A DNA stretch of 64,000 bases, taken from Galdieria partita. Its lineage: Eukaryota; Rhodophyta; Bangiophyceae; Galdieriales; Galdieriaceae. The notes beneath the pieces are model-generated. The model saw nothing but the letters and a program-made list of their open reading frames with translations. It did no database searches and was not told where the DNA came from. Shown here piece by piece: positions 33,563 to 43,900 of this stretch. Position numbers and translations under genes: made by a program. Within the stretch, counting starts at the first letter, position 1. Each line of letters begins with the position of its first letter. The stretch spans positions 41,640 through 105,639 of the forward strand of contig BQMJ01000079.1 of NCBI GenBank assembly GCA_025991245.1. The letters run 5' to 3'.

Positions 33563-34822
33563 TCCTTTGAGACGGCGGGTCAAACAATCCAAAAACAAAT
33601 TGTGCAATTTGTGGAGTTGTATCGTTTACATACTTTATATATTTTGGAATTCAAACATGAAATCTAGTGTTTCTTTGTTTCATATGGAACATTGTGATGG
33701 AGCTACTTGGAGCAAGTATATCTGAAGTGATTTCAACCTTGAGAAACATATTTTATGATAGCATAATTTCTTTCAATGACTTGAAAGATCAACTCAAATC
33801 AACAGTGATAAAGAAAATCTAGAAACTGTGACAATTTGATATTTTTCCACTCTTTTTTCAACTGTTCTACTGTTTGTTTCTTATCTATCCAACAGACCAT
33901 GTGGGTCTCCACTAGATTAGAAAAGCTCATCTGTCTACAAAAGACTCCCACAATGGCAGCTACCGAAGAATACTATCCAATGTAGACATGAGAGAGATTC
34001 AATTCAATTCTTCCTTTGAAGACTGACAATTTGTCTTGCCGAATTTCTTTGATTATGCACAGAAAATACATCAACTACGTAGAGGTTATCGTTGAGTTCG
34101 AAATGTGCTATATGAAAGAGGCAATGGAGCATACAAATGTATCAGAGCTTGTAAGTGCTGTAAGAAAAAGACTCGTTCGAAAGTCATTGGTAGTATCATG
34201 TTTACTATTCTGAATGATGAGTATTGAAACATCTACTTCTTCTCCTTTGAGAACCCAAGTCTCAAGGTTGAACAAATAGGTTTAGCTTCATATTTTGGAA
34301 TATTTTTGGACATTCTCAAACGTTTAGCTTTATTGAGGCAGTGAAGTTTTTACCAGATTGTTTTAGATCTAATGTTTTCAGAGTAACTCTGAGATGAATA
34401 GAATGGAAATCAAGCGAGTTGGTAGCTTGAAATCTTGCTTTGTGTCTTGTTTTAAAGTGCTCGTGTGCATAGTTTAAAAGTCTCTCGAGTTGTTATTGCT
34501 TTCTTCCCTTGTTGCATTCTACGATGCTGTTGTTAGAGTAAATAGGATTTGTCTTTGGAAGCAACGCTCCTACAACTCAATTGAGCTTGCCTCTTAGAGT
34601 GGTCGGTTGTTGACTACTGAGTTTCGTGGAGCATAATCTTATTGAAAATTTCCAGACTTTTCAATCTATTGAAGAGCAAAAATCCCTGGAGTATGTATTG
34701 GTTACTATTGTTACAATGTTCTATACAAGGAAAGGCTCTTATAGCGGTAGTTTCCTTATGTGTTCTTACAACACGATGTTATGAAGAGTTTTCCTATACA
34801 GCATTGACAGACAAAGTCAACA
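33563..34822. repeat. Spacer between divergent ATPase paralogs, copy A of a duplicated block
   Basis: The stretch 33515-34640 recurs at 41815-43110. Shared landmarks in order include CATCCTTTGAGA, CTCCACTAGATT, GTCTACAAAAGA, CTATCCAAT, CAGAGTAACTCTGAGATGA and GGTCGGTTGTTGACT. A weaker third copy of the distal half lies near 46590-46920. By eye the two main copies agree at roughly seven bases in ten. It holds the promoters of both ATPase genes. An upstream ATG exon (34823-34853, MDPREIIDVQ) may belong to paralog 2. Confidence 0.7.
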
Positions 34823-35095
34823 ATGGATCCTCGTGAGATAATCGACGTTCAAGGTAAACCAATTCATTGACAAGGCTTTTGAGAAGGTCTCGTATTATTC
34901 ATAGTTTTAAAAAATAAATTTGCTTCAATGGGAGAAATACAACTTCCCTTATCTGGAATAATACTTTGGATCATTATGCTGAGTAGCTCTCTAGCAATCA
35001 CAATAAAGTTCTTCAACTGCTTTGTCTATTGACTTGATTTTTCTAAAAGTCATTGCAAAAGTCAATAACATCGAATAAACTCAAGTTTTGTAGGA

Positions 35096-37321
35096 ATGTA
35101 TAAAGTTGCTGCTGTGACAACTCAAGAGATACAACTCTCCAAATTTTCCACAATATCATATTGTATTCAATTGCGTTTTATACTCAATACTGTCCATCGA
35201 TATAAATATGCTTTAAGAAAGGAACGAAATATTTCACAACACTTTGAATTTGCTATGGTGAGTTTATAAACTTCTTCCGAAATGCCTCGCTGACAACCTT
35301 TCTTGTTTTAGGAAAATACTGTTACACTACAAGAGTTGTTTAGAGGAGGAAGTATTATAGATGTGTCTGGGTTTGCCAACAAATGGCTGGTGGACTATCC
35401 CTTGATATATAGAGATGTCCCTATCGAGATTGTTTCAAACGTTTCTGTACTGTTGAAACCGAAATATTTGGAACAGATAATCTTTCCCGGAAGAATTTTA
35501 TTGAGAAAATCGACTTTAACAAGGTGGAATCAGCTTGTGAAAGCAATGTTAAACCCTAGCAGTGGTAGAGTGAACATTCAAATTGCTTCAAGTGCTGGAG
35601 GTTTAGGAAAGAGTATTGAACTCTATTTGTTTGCTATTTTTGGACTTTATTTAGGCTGGATTGTTCAATACTTTGGACGAACAAATGTTTTATGTCAAAA
35701 ATATCCAGATGAAGGTGCTATGGCTAAGCTTTATCTTTGTATGATCAAATACCTCAACAAAGACAGATTGGAACATTTCGGCTGGAAATATCCTTTTGAG
35801 AAGTTTGTTGAAGGTGTCAATATTCAGGGAATGACTTTGTTGGACTTGGTGAACTTGGGAATAACAAAGAAAAGCATGACGTTGGCAGAGACTGTCAGAG
35901 ACTGCATTCAAAATGGCGTGAGGTCTCCAAATTTGCTTATTATGGATGAACATAATGAAATTTTTAGAAATGTGAAAAAGGAATATACATCAACTATCAT
36001 TGCGACCCCTCTCCATGAATTGTGTCATTTTCTTGGCTATTATAGTAGAATGTTGAATCTTCCAATGGTAGTCTTAGCTTGATATTCATTCTTCAGTATT
36101 CTTTTTTTCTCATTCTAGTCTTCATAGGCTCCTTGTGGAGTTGTTTTAGCTGGTAGCCAACATCACACATTTGAAGATTCACTTACAAGTAGTGGTGTAT
36201 TGCGTTATCTTCGATACATTGAACCTTTAAGTGACGAAGAATTTGCAGAGTTTGAGAGACAACCTGAGTATCCTGCTTTACTGACAGAGAATCGTGAAAC
36301 TGTCATATCATATACGGGAAAAGTACCCAGACAAATTCAAGATCTTATTGATTTGAGTAGAAAATACTCATCCTATGACTTTAAGAAGTTGATAGAAATT
36401 TATGTTGCGAAATTTTTCAGTGAAGCAAGTCCAAAATATTTGAATTACATTGAGAGCTTAAATGAGCGAGATCGTGAATCTTTCTTCGAAGCATTATCAG
36501 CTCTACTCTTTCCAAGAACAAAGAGGCAAAATTTTATCTTGAAAACTGCATATCGGGACAAGGGTCTTGTTGTTGTACATGAAGACGAAACTTTAAGGTT
36601 TTACAATCTTCCAGCAAGAGATGTCATATTGGATTCTTGGCTAAAGTATGCTAAGAGTAAACTGGGAAATATGATAGATGAATATCGCAAAAGAACAGGA
36701 GCATTGAAAGGAAGTTTATATGAAAAGTTATTTTTTATTTTTTGTTCTTTATCAAGGCCTACTCTAACAGGATGGTGTCCAAGATATCAACTGAAATATT
36801 CATTTTCACTCCATTCAGGTGATCTTCGATATTTCGATGGTACTTTGATTGACCCTATGATTGATTGAATGACAGATGAGTTGTGGTTATATATGCCATC
36901 CAACTTTGCTCGATGGAATTTTATCTATTACAAAAACTTGCCTCGTGAAGAATGGTTTATATGGTTTTTTCAATTATCGATATCTCCGTTTTCAGATCAT
37001 AATTACGGTAGCTCTCGTATTGAACACGATTTTGAAGGAAGTGAGTGTCGTATTTCACAACTTTTAAATGCTATTCGAGGTATAAAGCCCGGCTCTCGAG
37101 GTTATCAAGTTCAATTACAAGTTGAACGAGTAGACTTGAAGATAGGAAATTCTCGAAGGAAGAGAGCTGCTTCAGAACTTTCAAGAGTAGTAGTGAGAGA
37201 TCCGAAAGGTATAGATTGTTCGGACAGAGTTCGTTTTATTTATGTTTCTCCTTACAAATCTCCAAAGGAAGTGGATGCTAATCTGTCATTTATCTACTTT
37301 ATTGAATGGTCACCTGATTGA
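35096..37321 (+). pseudogene. P-loop ATPase paralog 2, apparently broken
   Basis: Closely parallels paralog 1. An N-terminal exon ends in MENT-encoding sequence, with an intron near 35258-35311, then LQELFRGGSIIDVSGFANKW. The P-loop is IASSAGGLGKSIELYLFAIF, Walker B is LLIMDEHNEIF, and an intron near 36070-36130 sits at the same place as in paralog 1. Beyond it come CGVVLAGSQH, YIEPLSDEEF and a C-terminal WFIWFFQLSISPFSDHN block. The coding sense is kept to the end, but the C-terminal part carries about one break, so it is either a recent pseudogene or a shortened protein. The start is uncertain: ATGs at 34823 (through a long intron), 35096 and 35255 are all possible. The conserved intron shows that the duplication came after intron gain. 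Confidence 0.65.
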
Positions 37322-37535
37322 TTGCATTTGTAGCTGTGGTTTTCCCAATGAGCCATATCTAAAATATTTTTCTTAAAGTTTGATATTCTTTAATTTATAT
37401 CTTTCAATCTGATAGCTTTGTTGAACAATGCAACAAATGTATGAAATCATTTCAAACATGAGTATTGCAAAGTGCTGTAACGTTGCTTATATTGGATCAT
37501 TTTCAGTGCACAATTGGAAGTTCATAGGATATTCA

Positions 37536-37988
37536 TTACATCAAGTAAAGCATTCGGTTTTCAAGTTTTAATGAACATTTTTGCAAATAACAAGGATTCA
37601 TCTCTTTTGTCAGCTGATTGCTTACGTATCCACCCTTGTCAACCATGGCAACAAGAATGAATGTCCAATTCTTAGAAAGGCCAAACACTGACCACCTCTG
37701 ATGACAAACAAGTGATTCCCATGTATTTCTTTTCGTGTAAGATACTGGTTCAAGTATTTCATCTTTTTGCAGTCTCAAATTTTCTACGATAATACATGTC
37801 GAGGAGTAATGGGTTTTCTGTGAAAATAAACTATTTGTACGTAATGCAATAATTCCATTGTCGTCTGCAATGGAGAGTATAGTTTCTACTGTAACATGTG
37901 ATGACTGTTCATTCTTTAAAGTGCTTCTATAGATTCTTTTTTTTATAAAAGGAAAGAACGATAATTTTACTAGTGTTGAATGATGCAA
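37536..37988 (-). other. Unexplained open frame without an ATG
   Basis: A frame of 150 codons on the minus strand reads like protein: VETILSIADDNGIIALRTNS, RNTWESLVCHQRWSVFGLSK, NWTFILVAMVDKGGYVSNQ. It opens after a stop near 38010 and has no ATG near its start. It could be an exon of a gene whose first exon is lost or unrecognised, or a decayed gene piece. It lies between the ATPase paralog 2 and the long ATPase gene. No family is recognised. Confidence 0.35.
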
Positions 37989-38089
37989 ATTTAAAACGAT
38001 AATATTTCAAGATTACTCAACACTGGCTTTCGACAAGTAATGAACGACGAATTGTAGAGTTCGATTCACCAAAAAGTAAAGTATCAAAG

Positions 38090-40807
38090 TTATTGACTGT
38101 TGTTCACAAATTCATCAACTCGTAATGCTGCTAGTATATAGAAGAGATGATCTTTGTGTACTCGAATGATTCTCAGTAATTTTTCATCGACCTTGCTTCG
38201 ATTATTTCCAACAACACTATGCAACAGAGTCGCATATCGACCAGCATACTCTTCAGGAATCAATGCACTTTCGATTAAGAACTTTTTCCAATCAAAGTCT
38301 ACAAAAGATTGTGTTGATGCAAGCATACTTTGTCCAACATTCACAGCTGCCAATGGTGTTTGCTCTCTTCCAGGATGAAATGGAACTTGTTGCAGAGAAT
38401 TCGGAGCAGAAATAGTTGATTCTCCTCTCGTTTCTTCCATTTGCATCACATTCATATCCATCCTTGGATGAGTATTTCTTCTTTCCATCATTCCACTATT
38501 CCTTTCAGATTCTTCAAATGGAATACGCCTTAATAAATCTACAAACGAATCGCTCAACAAATCATAAAGTGGTTTCAGTTGTTCCAACCATCCAGCATCG
38601 TCACCAAACACTCTTTCAAGATCTCTACTAGCCTTGCAACCTAAAAAGGTTCGCAAAGATGTAGTTGAACATACTACAACTTGACAATGAGGAGGTATCC
38701 ATAACCATTCTTCTCGTATATTCTGTGGTTGTATCTCAGAGTTGATAGAACTGTAAACAATATTATTATTATTGTCTTCATAATAAACTCCACTATTCAA
38801 TATCCAATTCTGATTATTCCTAAATTGTCTGGAAACTTCTTCAGCATACTTGTCGCTTACAATCAACTGAATGGCTCTTAAATTATTCTGTTCCAATTCA
38901 AGCTGTGACGCCACTGGATGTAAAAATTTAGCAACTTCTGCCTTAATCATTGAACGTCCAACACCAGAACTTGACAATTGAAAACATTCCAATGCAATAC
39001 CTATCAAATATACTCTCTTCTTGATGGTTTCAGTCTCCGCAGGTGTTTGCTCTGAAGAAGATTCACCTTGAATAGCAAGGAAAGAATTGTCTTTCATATC
39101 TGTTACTCGAATAAGAACATCAGGTCCATTGGAGTTTTGTCGAATGGGAACAAATATTCCATCTTTTGATAAATACTTTTCAAAAAATGGTTTCCAAGCA
39201 TTGATATGGTAAGTTGCTCCGTTAGCACTATGGATTCTACTCACTGTCGAACTAAATGCTGGAACATAATTGGGAATAGGATCCACTTTTAAGCTGCTAA
39301 TGGTTTCAGTAGATTGTATTGATATATGTTCGACAAAACTATGTCGAAATATACTCAATTCTCCTAGTTTAGAACAGAAACACCATTGAACATAAAGAAT
39401 AAGAGTAAATATAATTTCAAATTTGAAACCACGACTCGAAGGTGAATCCAATCGACTGATCGATGAAAATAAACTACAAATAAAACGAACAGGAGGAATA
39501 TTCCAATATCGCGATTGAATATGCTTTAGTACAATCTTTGGAAAAACCAACTTGAAAAACGTTTCATTTCTGAATCCAAAGGGTGTCCTGCTTGCTTCGT
39601 CTTGTTCATTTCTCGAGCAATTCACATAATAAAAACCAAAATGATTGGCAATATCTAAAACATATTCAGGATAACTTCCTAAACCACCAAATAGAATCTC
39701 TCTCTTTGGAATACGAAATTCAAATATACTCGCAAGAAGCATTGAAGAAAAAACAATCATTGATTTGGGTGTCATACGAGAAAGAGTTACTACGAGATTC
39801 GGAGCAACTTTCTCTATCTTCTCTTTCATTTCATCCTCTGAAAGATCACAAAAACTATTCCAACTCTCACATCTCTTTCCCAATTCATTTAAAACATGAA
39901 CAACATAGTAAGGAACACCACCTGTATAATCATACACTTGTTTGAAGAACCAATCGTGTCCCTCAGGATGACTAGTAAATAATACTTTTAGAATAGGTTC
40001 ATCGTCATAAGTGGTATTTTGTATAAAGTACTTGACAGTTGCTTCTGAAAAAGGATCTAAACGAAGAAAGGATAAAATGACTGGGGAAGTAAGGGCATCT
40101 TGTTGACTAGTTACGACAGCATCTGATCCCCCTGCCAAAACACAAATTACAAAAGGTTGACGTAAAATTGTTGATAAGACTCCAAAAAAAGAACAATAGA
40201 CGTTGTGCACTCGATTTGCTCTTCGTGTAACCATCAACTCCTTAAACATAGTGAATTTGTCGCCTTCCAAAGCTTCAATTTCATCAATAAACAGATATAA
40301 ATAACGTTTCTTGGTGACTTGCAAGAGTTTCTGAAACCATTCTTCTGGACTACCAATACAGGAAAGCACTTGAGAAAGTAGATCTGCACCGTTTGGAAAC
40401 TGGGCAAGTGCCTCTCTGCTTATCCATTCAAAAAGCGTAGTTTGAAAGCGATTCCCGTCAGGAACATCGAGAAGATTCAACACAACATATAAAGTCTCGT
40501 TTAATAGTGCGTCTAGAGAACGTTCTCCTATATTATCCCCTTCTGCAATACCAGGGAGACCCATTTTACCTAAATAGTGCAACAAAAACTCTTTGTTCAT
40601 GGAAACAAACGTTTGGAAGTTTTGGCCAAACGTGCTTTTGCCGCTTCCATACATTTGAGGAGCGATAGAAACGTGTGGCCGTTGTCCTTTAGAGAAACCT
40701 TGCTCATCGCAAAGATGAGAGGCTTGAAAAGCTTCTATAACTTGCAACAGTGCGGACTCACGATTGACAAGGGGATGTTTAACACCTTTAAAAGAGAAGA
40801 CGTCCAT
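38090..40807 (-). CDS. Large intronless P-loop NTPase with a possible nuclease-like domain (RHS/Crinkler-like layout)
   Basis: An uninterrupted gene of about 905 residues from the ATG at 40807 (MDVFSFKGVKHPLVNRES). The P-loop IAPQMYGSGKSTFGQNF lies at about residues 50-65, Walker B YLYLFIDEIEALEG near 170, and a sensor-like strand VICVLAGGSDAVVTSQ near 225. TGGVPYYVVHVLNEL resembles the helical lid of STAND and Crinkler NTPases. Further on, SPSSRGFKFEIIFTL and then NGPDVLIRVTDMKDNSFLAI followed by QGE resemble the scattered acidic motifs of PD-(D/E)XK nuclease folds that sit at this place in RHS/Crinkler proteins. That link is inferred and weak. The tail (last 200 residues) is low in complexity, then helical. 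It has no introns, unlike most genes here, which fits recent acquisition or retroposition. Confidence 0.65.
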   Translation of the reverse strand: MDVFSFKGVKHPLVNRESALLQVIEAFQASHLCDEQGFSKGQRPHVSIAPQMYGSGKSTFGQNFQTFVSMNKEFLLHYLGKMGLPGIAEGDNIGERSLDALLNETLYVVLNLLDVPDGNRFQTTLFEWISREALAQFPNGADLLSQVLSCIGSPEEWFQKLLQVTKKRYLYLFIDEIEALEGDKFTMFKELMVTRRANRVHNVYCSFFGVLSTILRQPFVICVLAGGSDAVVTSQQDALTSPVILSFLRLDPFSEATVKYFIQNTTYDDEPILKVLFTSHPEGHDWFFKQVYDYTGGVPYYVVHVLNELGKRCESWNSFCDLSEDEMKEKIEKVAPNLVVTLSRMTPKSMIVFSSMLLASIFEFRIPKREILFGGLGSYPEYVLDIANHFGFYYVNCSRNEQDEASRTPFGFRNETFFKLVFPKIVLKHIQSRYWNIPPVRFICSLFSSISRLDSPSSRGFKFEIIFTLILYVQWCFCSKLGELSIFRHSFVEHISIQSTETISSLKVDPIPNYVPAFSSTVSRIHSANGATYHINAWKPFFEKYLSKDGIFVPIRQNSNGPDVLIRVTDMKDNSFLAIQGESSSEQTPAETETIKKRVYLIGIALECFQLSSSGVGRSMIKAEVAKFLHPVASQLELEQNNLRAIQLIVSDKYAEEVSRQFRNNQNWILNSGVYYEDNNNNIVYSSINSEIQPQNIREEWLWIPPHCQVVVCSTTSLRTFLGCKASRDLERVFGDDAGWLEQLKPLYDLLSDSFVDLLRRIPFEESERNSGMMERRNTHPRMDMNVMQMEETRGESTISAPNSLQQVPFHPGREQTPLAAVNVGQSMLASTQSFVDFDWKKFLIESALIPEEYAGRYATLLHSVVGNNRSKVDEKLLRIIRVHKDHLFYILAALRVDEFVNNSQ

Positions 40808-41814
40808 TCTGTATTCACGCAACAATCGCCGCAACCAACCTCCAACAACAAATTGAATCTCAAAATGTAAAATTGTTGTTCTATACGAGTATTACATAGT
40901 TTATGTATAAGAGCTAATATTTTTGTTCGGCTTGCAGATGACTTTGTTGTTTCTTTTACGACAAAGTGACTTTATTTTATAGTGGATAAAGATTAACTTG
41001 TTGACTCCTTCCAGAGCTTTGTGTGGATACAGTGGGAGAAAAACATATTTGGAAACTTAGTCATCTTGAGTAGATAGTTTGTTTCTTGTTTCGTTTAGTG
41101 TGTTTATCACTTTGATGGATATAAAGCTTGCTTAGAAATTTGTTGTTGGCACTTTCCAAGGAGGACTTTGTTTAGGTTGTACAGATGGAGCTTTACTAGT
41201 TATACCTCATTTTGAGTTTTTTTTGACAGTCCAAGTTTCGTTTTGAACACTGTTTTTCACTCAAATTGCAGTGACTTCTTGGATAGTCTCATACTAAGTA
41301 CCTCCGCGAAATACACTTCTAACGAGGCAACTTGCTTTGTAGTTTCTGGTCTTTGAGTGAAAACTAGCTGTGTGTGTTTCGAGAATAATGTATTGATAAA
41401 AGGTTCCAAACTTGCACGGAGTTTTAGTAATTGATCCAATAAAGTCTGTTACAAGTCAGCGTCGTTTGATTGGGTGTTGTTTGAGAGTAGTTTTATTAGG
41501 GAATTGTTATACATAGTCTTGTGAAATAGGGTTGAAACTCCGCTTTGAGCAGATTCTCAGCTATGTCTTGTGTTTGTTGAATAGTTTGCAATTTCCATAT
41601 GTCAACTTTTGTCCATTGACAGACTCTTGTGAAAGTGAAAAAGACGAACTATAGTTGTATATACTTCAATTTGAACAGTCAATGGCACTGTATGTCTTCA
41701 TGAAGCCTATTGCTATATTACAAATTTAGTTGAGATCTAGATTCCAACTGCTAGCAAACCTAATTCTTGCTTTGAGTCGTTTCAAGACAAGCTACTTTTT
41801 CGTATCTAACAAAC
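40808..41814. other. Gene-free stretch (1.0 kb)
   Basis: Upstream of the long NTPase gene. Only short frames without a supported start are seen. T-rich on the plus strand. No repeat or RNA signature recognised. Confidence 0.4.
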
Positions 41815-43110
41815 TCTCTGGACATATTTAAAGACGTTTCACCACTCATCCTTTGAGAATCAATTAGTGATCCTCAATCAAATTGTGTCATCAACCAACT
41901 CGATCTTCCAATTTTGTCTCAATAGTAAAAAACAAGTTTTGCAATCTATAGAGTTGTATAGTTTGTATAATTTGTGTTACAACTATGTTTGAAAATTCAA
42001 ACAAGAAATCTAGTGTTTCTTTGTCTCCCATGAAACATTGAAATGGAGTTGCTTAGAGAAAGAATATATGAACTTGAGGTGACTTCTTGAGAAACATATT
42101 TTATGATTGAATAATTTCTTTCATTGACTTGAAAGATATTCTGAAATCAACAGTGCTTCCAGTTAAGGAAAATCAAGGTACTCTGAGACTTTAATACTTG
42201 TTTTCCACTCTTCCAGTTTAAGCTATTCCATTGCTTGTCTTTTCTACACCAATCAGACTATATAGACCTCCACTAGATTGAAAGAAGTTCAATTGTCTAC
42301 AAAAGAATCTTCACAGTACTAGACATCAAAGATTGCTATCCAATACAGACGAGAGAAAGAATCCATTCAACTCAATGCTTTCTTTGAAGGGTCACACTTT
42401 GTCTACTTTTGACATCTATCCTTGAGGATACTTCACCTATCTAATCGAACATTGTCGAATATGAGTGAAATTTGAACAATAGGCTGAAAATACCTCAACT
42501 ACTCAAAGTGATATCGTGTAAAGTTATCTTTCAGTTCAAAAGTTTCGTACACTTTATGAAAGAGGCAATGGAACACACCAATTTATCAGAGCTTGCGACT
42601 TTCGTTACTCGCTGCAAGAAAGAAGTCTCAATCGAAAGTTATTGATAGTATGATGTTCACAATTCTGAGCTATGAGTATTGAAATCTTTACGTCTCCTCC
42701 ATTGAGAACCCAAGTTTCAAAGGTTGAACAAGTGGATTTGGCTTTACGTTTTGGGATATTTTTGGATACTGTCAGGATTTTAGTTTTGTCGAGACAGTGA
42801 AGTTTCTAACAAAATTGTTGTAGATTTGATGTGTTGTTTTCAGAGTAACTCTGAGATGATGAGAATGGAAATTCAAGTCGAATTGGTAACTTGAAATCTT
42901 GCTCCTTGTCTTGCTAAAGTACTTTGTATACTTTAAAAGTATTTCATTGAGTTGTTGTTGCTTTCTTCTCTTGTGGCATTCTACAAGTTTCGTTAGAGCA
43001 AACAAGATTTTATCTTTGGAAGCAACGACTGTAACAACTCATTTGGGCCTATCTATTTTCGGAATCCTTTCAGGATGGTCGGTTGTTGACTGCTGAATTT
43101 TGTGACACTA
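41815..43110. repeat. Copy B of the ATPase divergent-promoter block, with the 5' end of a lost ATPase gene
   Basis: Matches 33515-34640 in order and orientation. At its left end the minus strand still spells the start of paralog 1 (the region around TCTAACAAACTCTCTGGACAT matches the codons for MSGKSVRYEE), but the similarity to the gene stops within a few dozen bases. This is the remnant of a third divergent ATPase pair whose coding parts have been lost. The landmark CAGAGTAACTCTGAGATGA lies near 42841. Confidence 0.7.
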
Positions 43111-43900
43111 TATACTATCGTTGACTTTGCTAAAGTCACCGTCTGCTTCAAAGTACACCTTCCAGAAAATCTCGGTTAAAGTTGCTAGTACTAGTTACTG
43201 TCCATATGTCTAGGAATTCTTGATACCTGTTTCACAGAATTGAAACACATTGTAGAGTTTTACCATTACATTCAACAACACAAGGATTGATTCATATTCC
43301 TCACTACAGTCTTCTATGATAGCATTCTAGGGTATGGGACAAACTTCCTTCTTGACAATTGTAATCAGCACTCTTTTGGAGTTCTTATTTAACCCAACCA
43401 CATGTATAGATGGAATTGTTGAAAACGTTTGATTCACAAAACGTTAACCAAGTGTTTACAATTCAAACAATTTGGAATCTAACCATCTTAAAACTCAACG
43501 TGTTCTGTTTGGGCTTGTGAGATCAAAGAAAAACTCCTTGTCAACAACAAGTCAAATCCAATTCTATTAACTCTCCAGTTTTTTTTCTCGTTACTTTCAC
43601 GATTTCTGAATTATCAGGTACAACAGTGGAAAATCTGTAACTGAATTCCAACGATACATTTGCCTCAATAGAAAGAATAGAGCATCAACAGTCTTTTGAA
43701 CTCTAAAGTGCAAGGTTCTTTTGGAAATTTCTCTACAAGTATACAAGAAACGATATAGTTTGTACCTTTTAAAGGCACCCTTTCATACCACCTCCTTTCT
43801 AAGCTCTTCGAAACGTTCTTTCATTAGAACTTATTGGTTGAGAACAGGAGCTAATAGTTGTGTTATGCAACCCACTTCAAAGCGGATAAAGTATGTCTAT
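43111..43900. repeat. Decayed segment shared with 47100-47900
   Basis: Similar landmarks occur in both places in the same order, about 4.0 kb apart. Examples are ATCAGCAC near 43357 and 47387, CCAACGATACATTTG against TCAACGATCATTCTAA, and AGGTTCTTTTGGAAATTTCTCT near 43712 against AGGTTCCCTTGGAAAGTTTTCAC near 47726. Together with copies B and C of the ATPase spacer this indicates one larger ancient duplication of about 1.2 kb. No intact gene is seen. Confidence 0.5.

Noticed and set aside
38040-38075. GTTCGATTC resembling a tRNA T-loop
   Set aside because: The flanking bases do not form a T stem, and no matching acceptor stem or A box lies upstream.
41257-41439. Minus-strand frame of 60 codons
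   Set aside because: No ATG at its start, no family features and no neighbouring exon.
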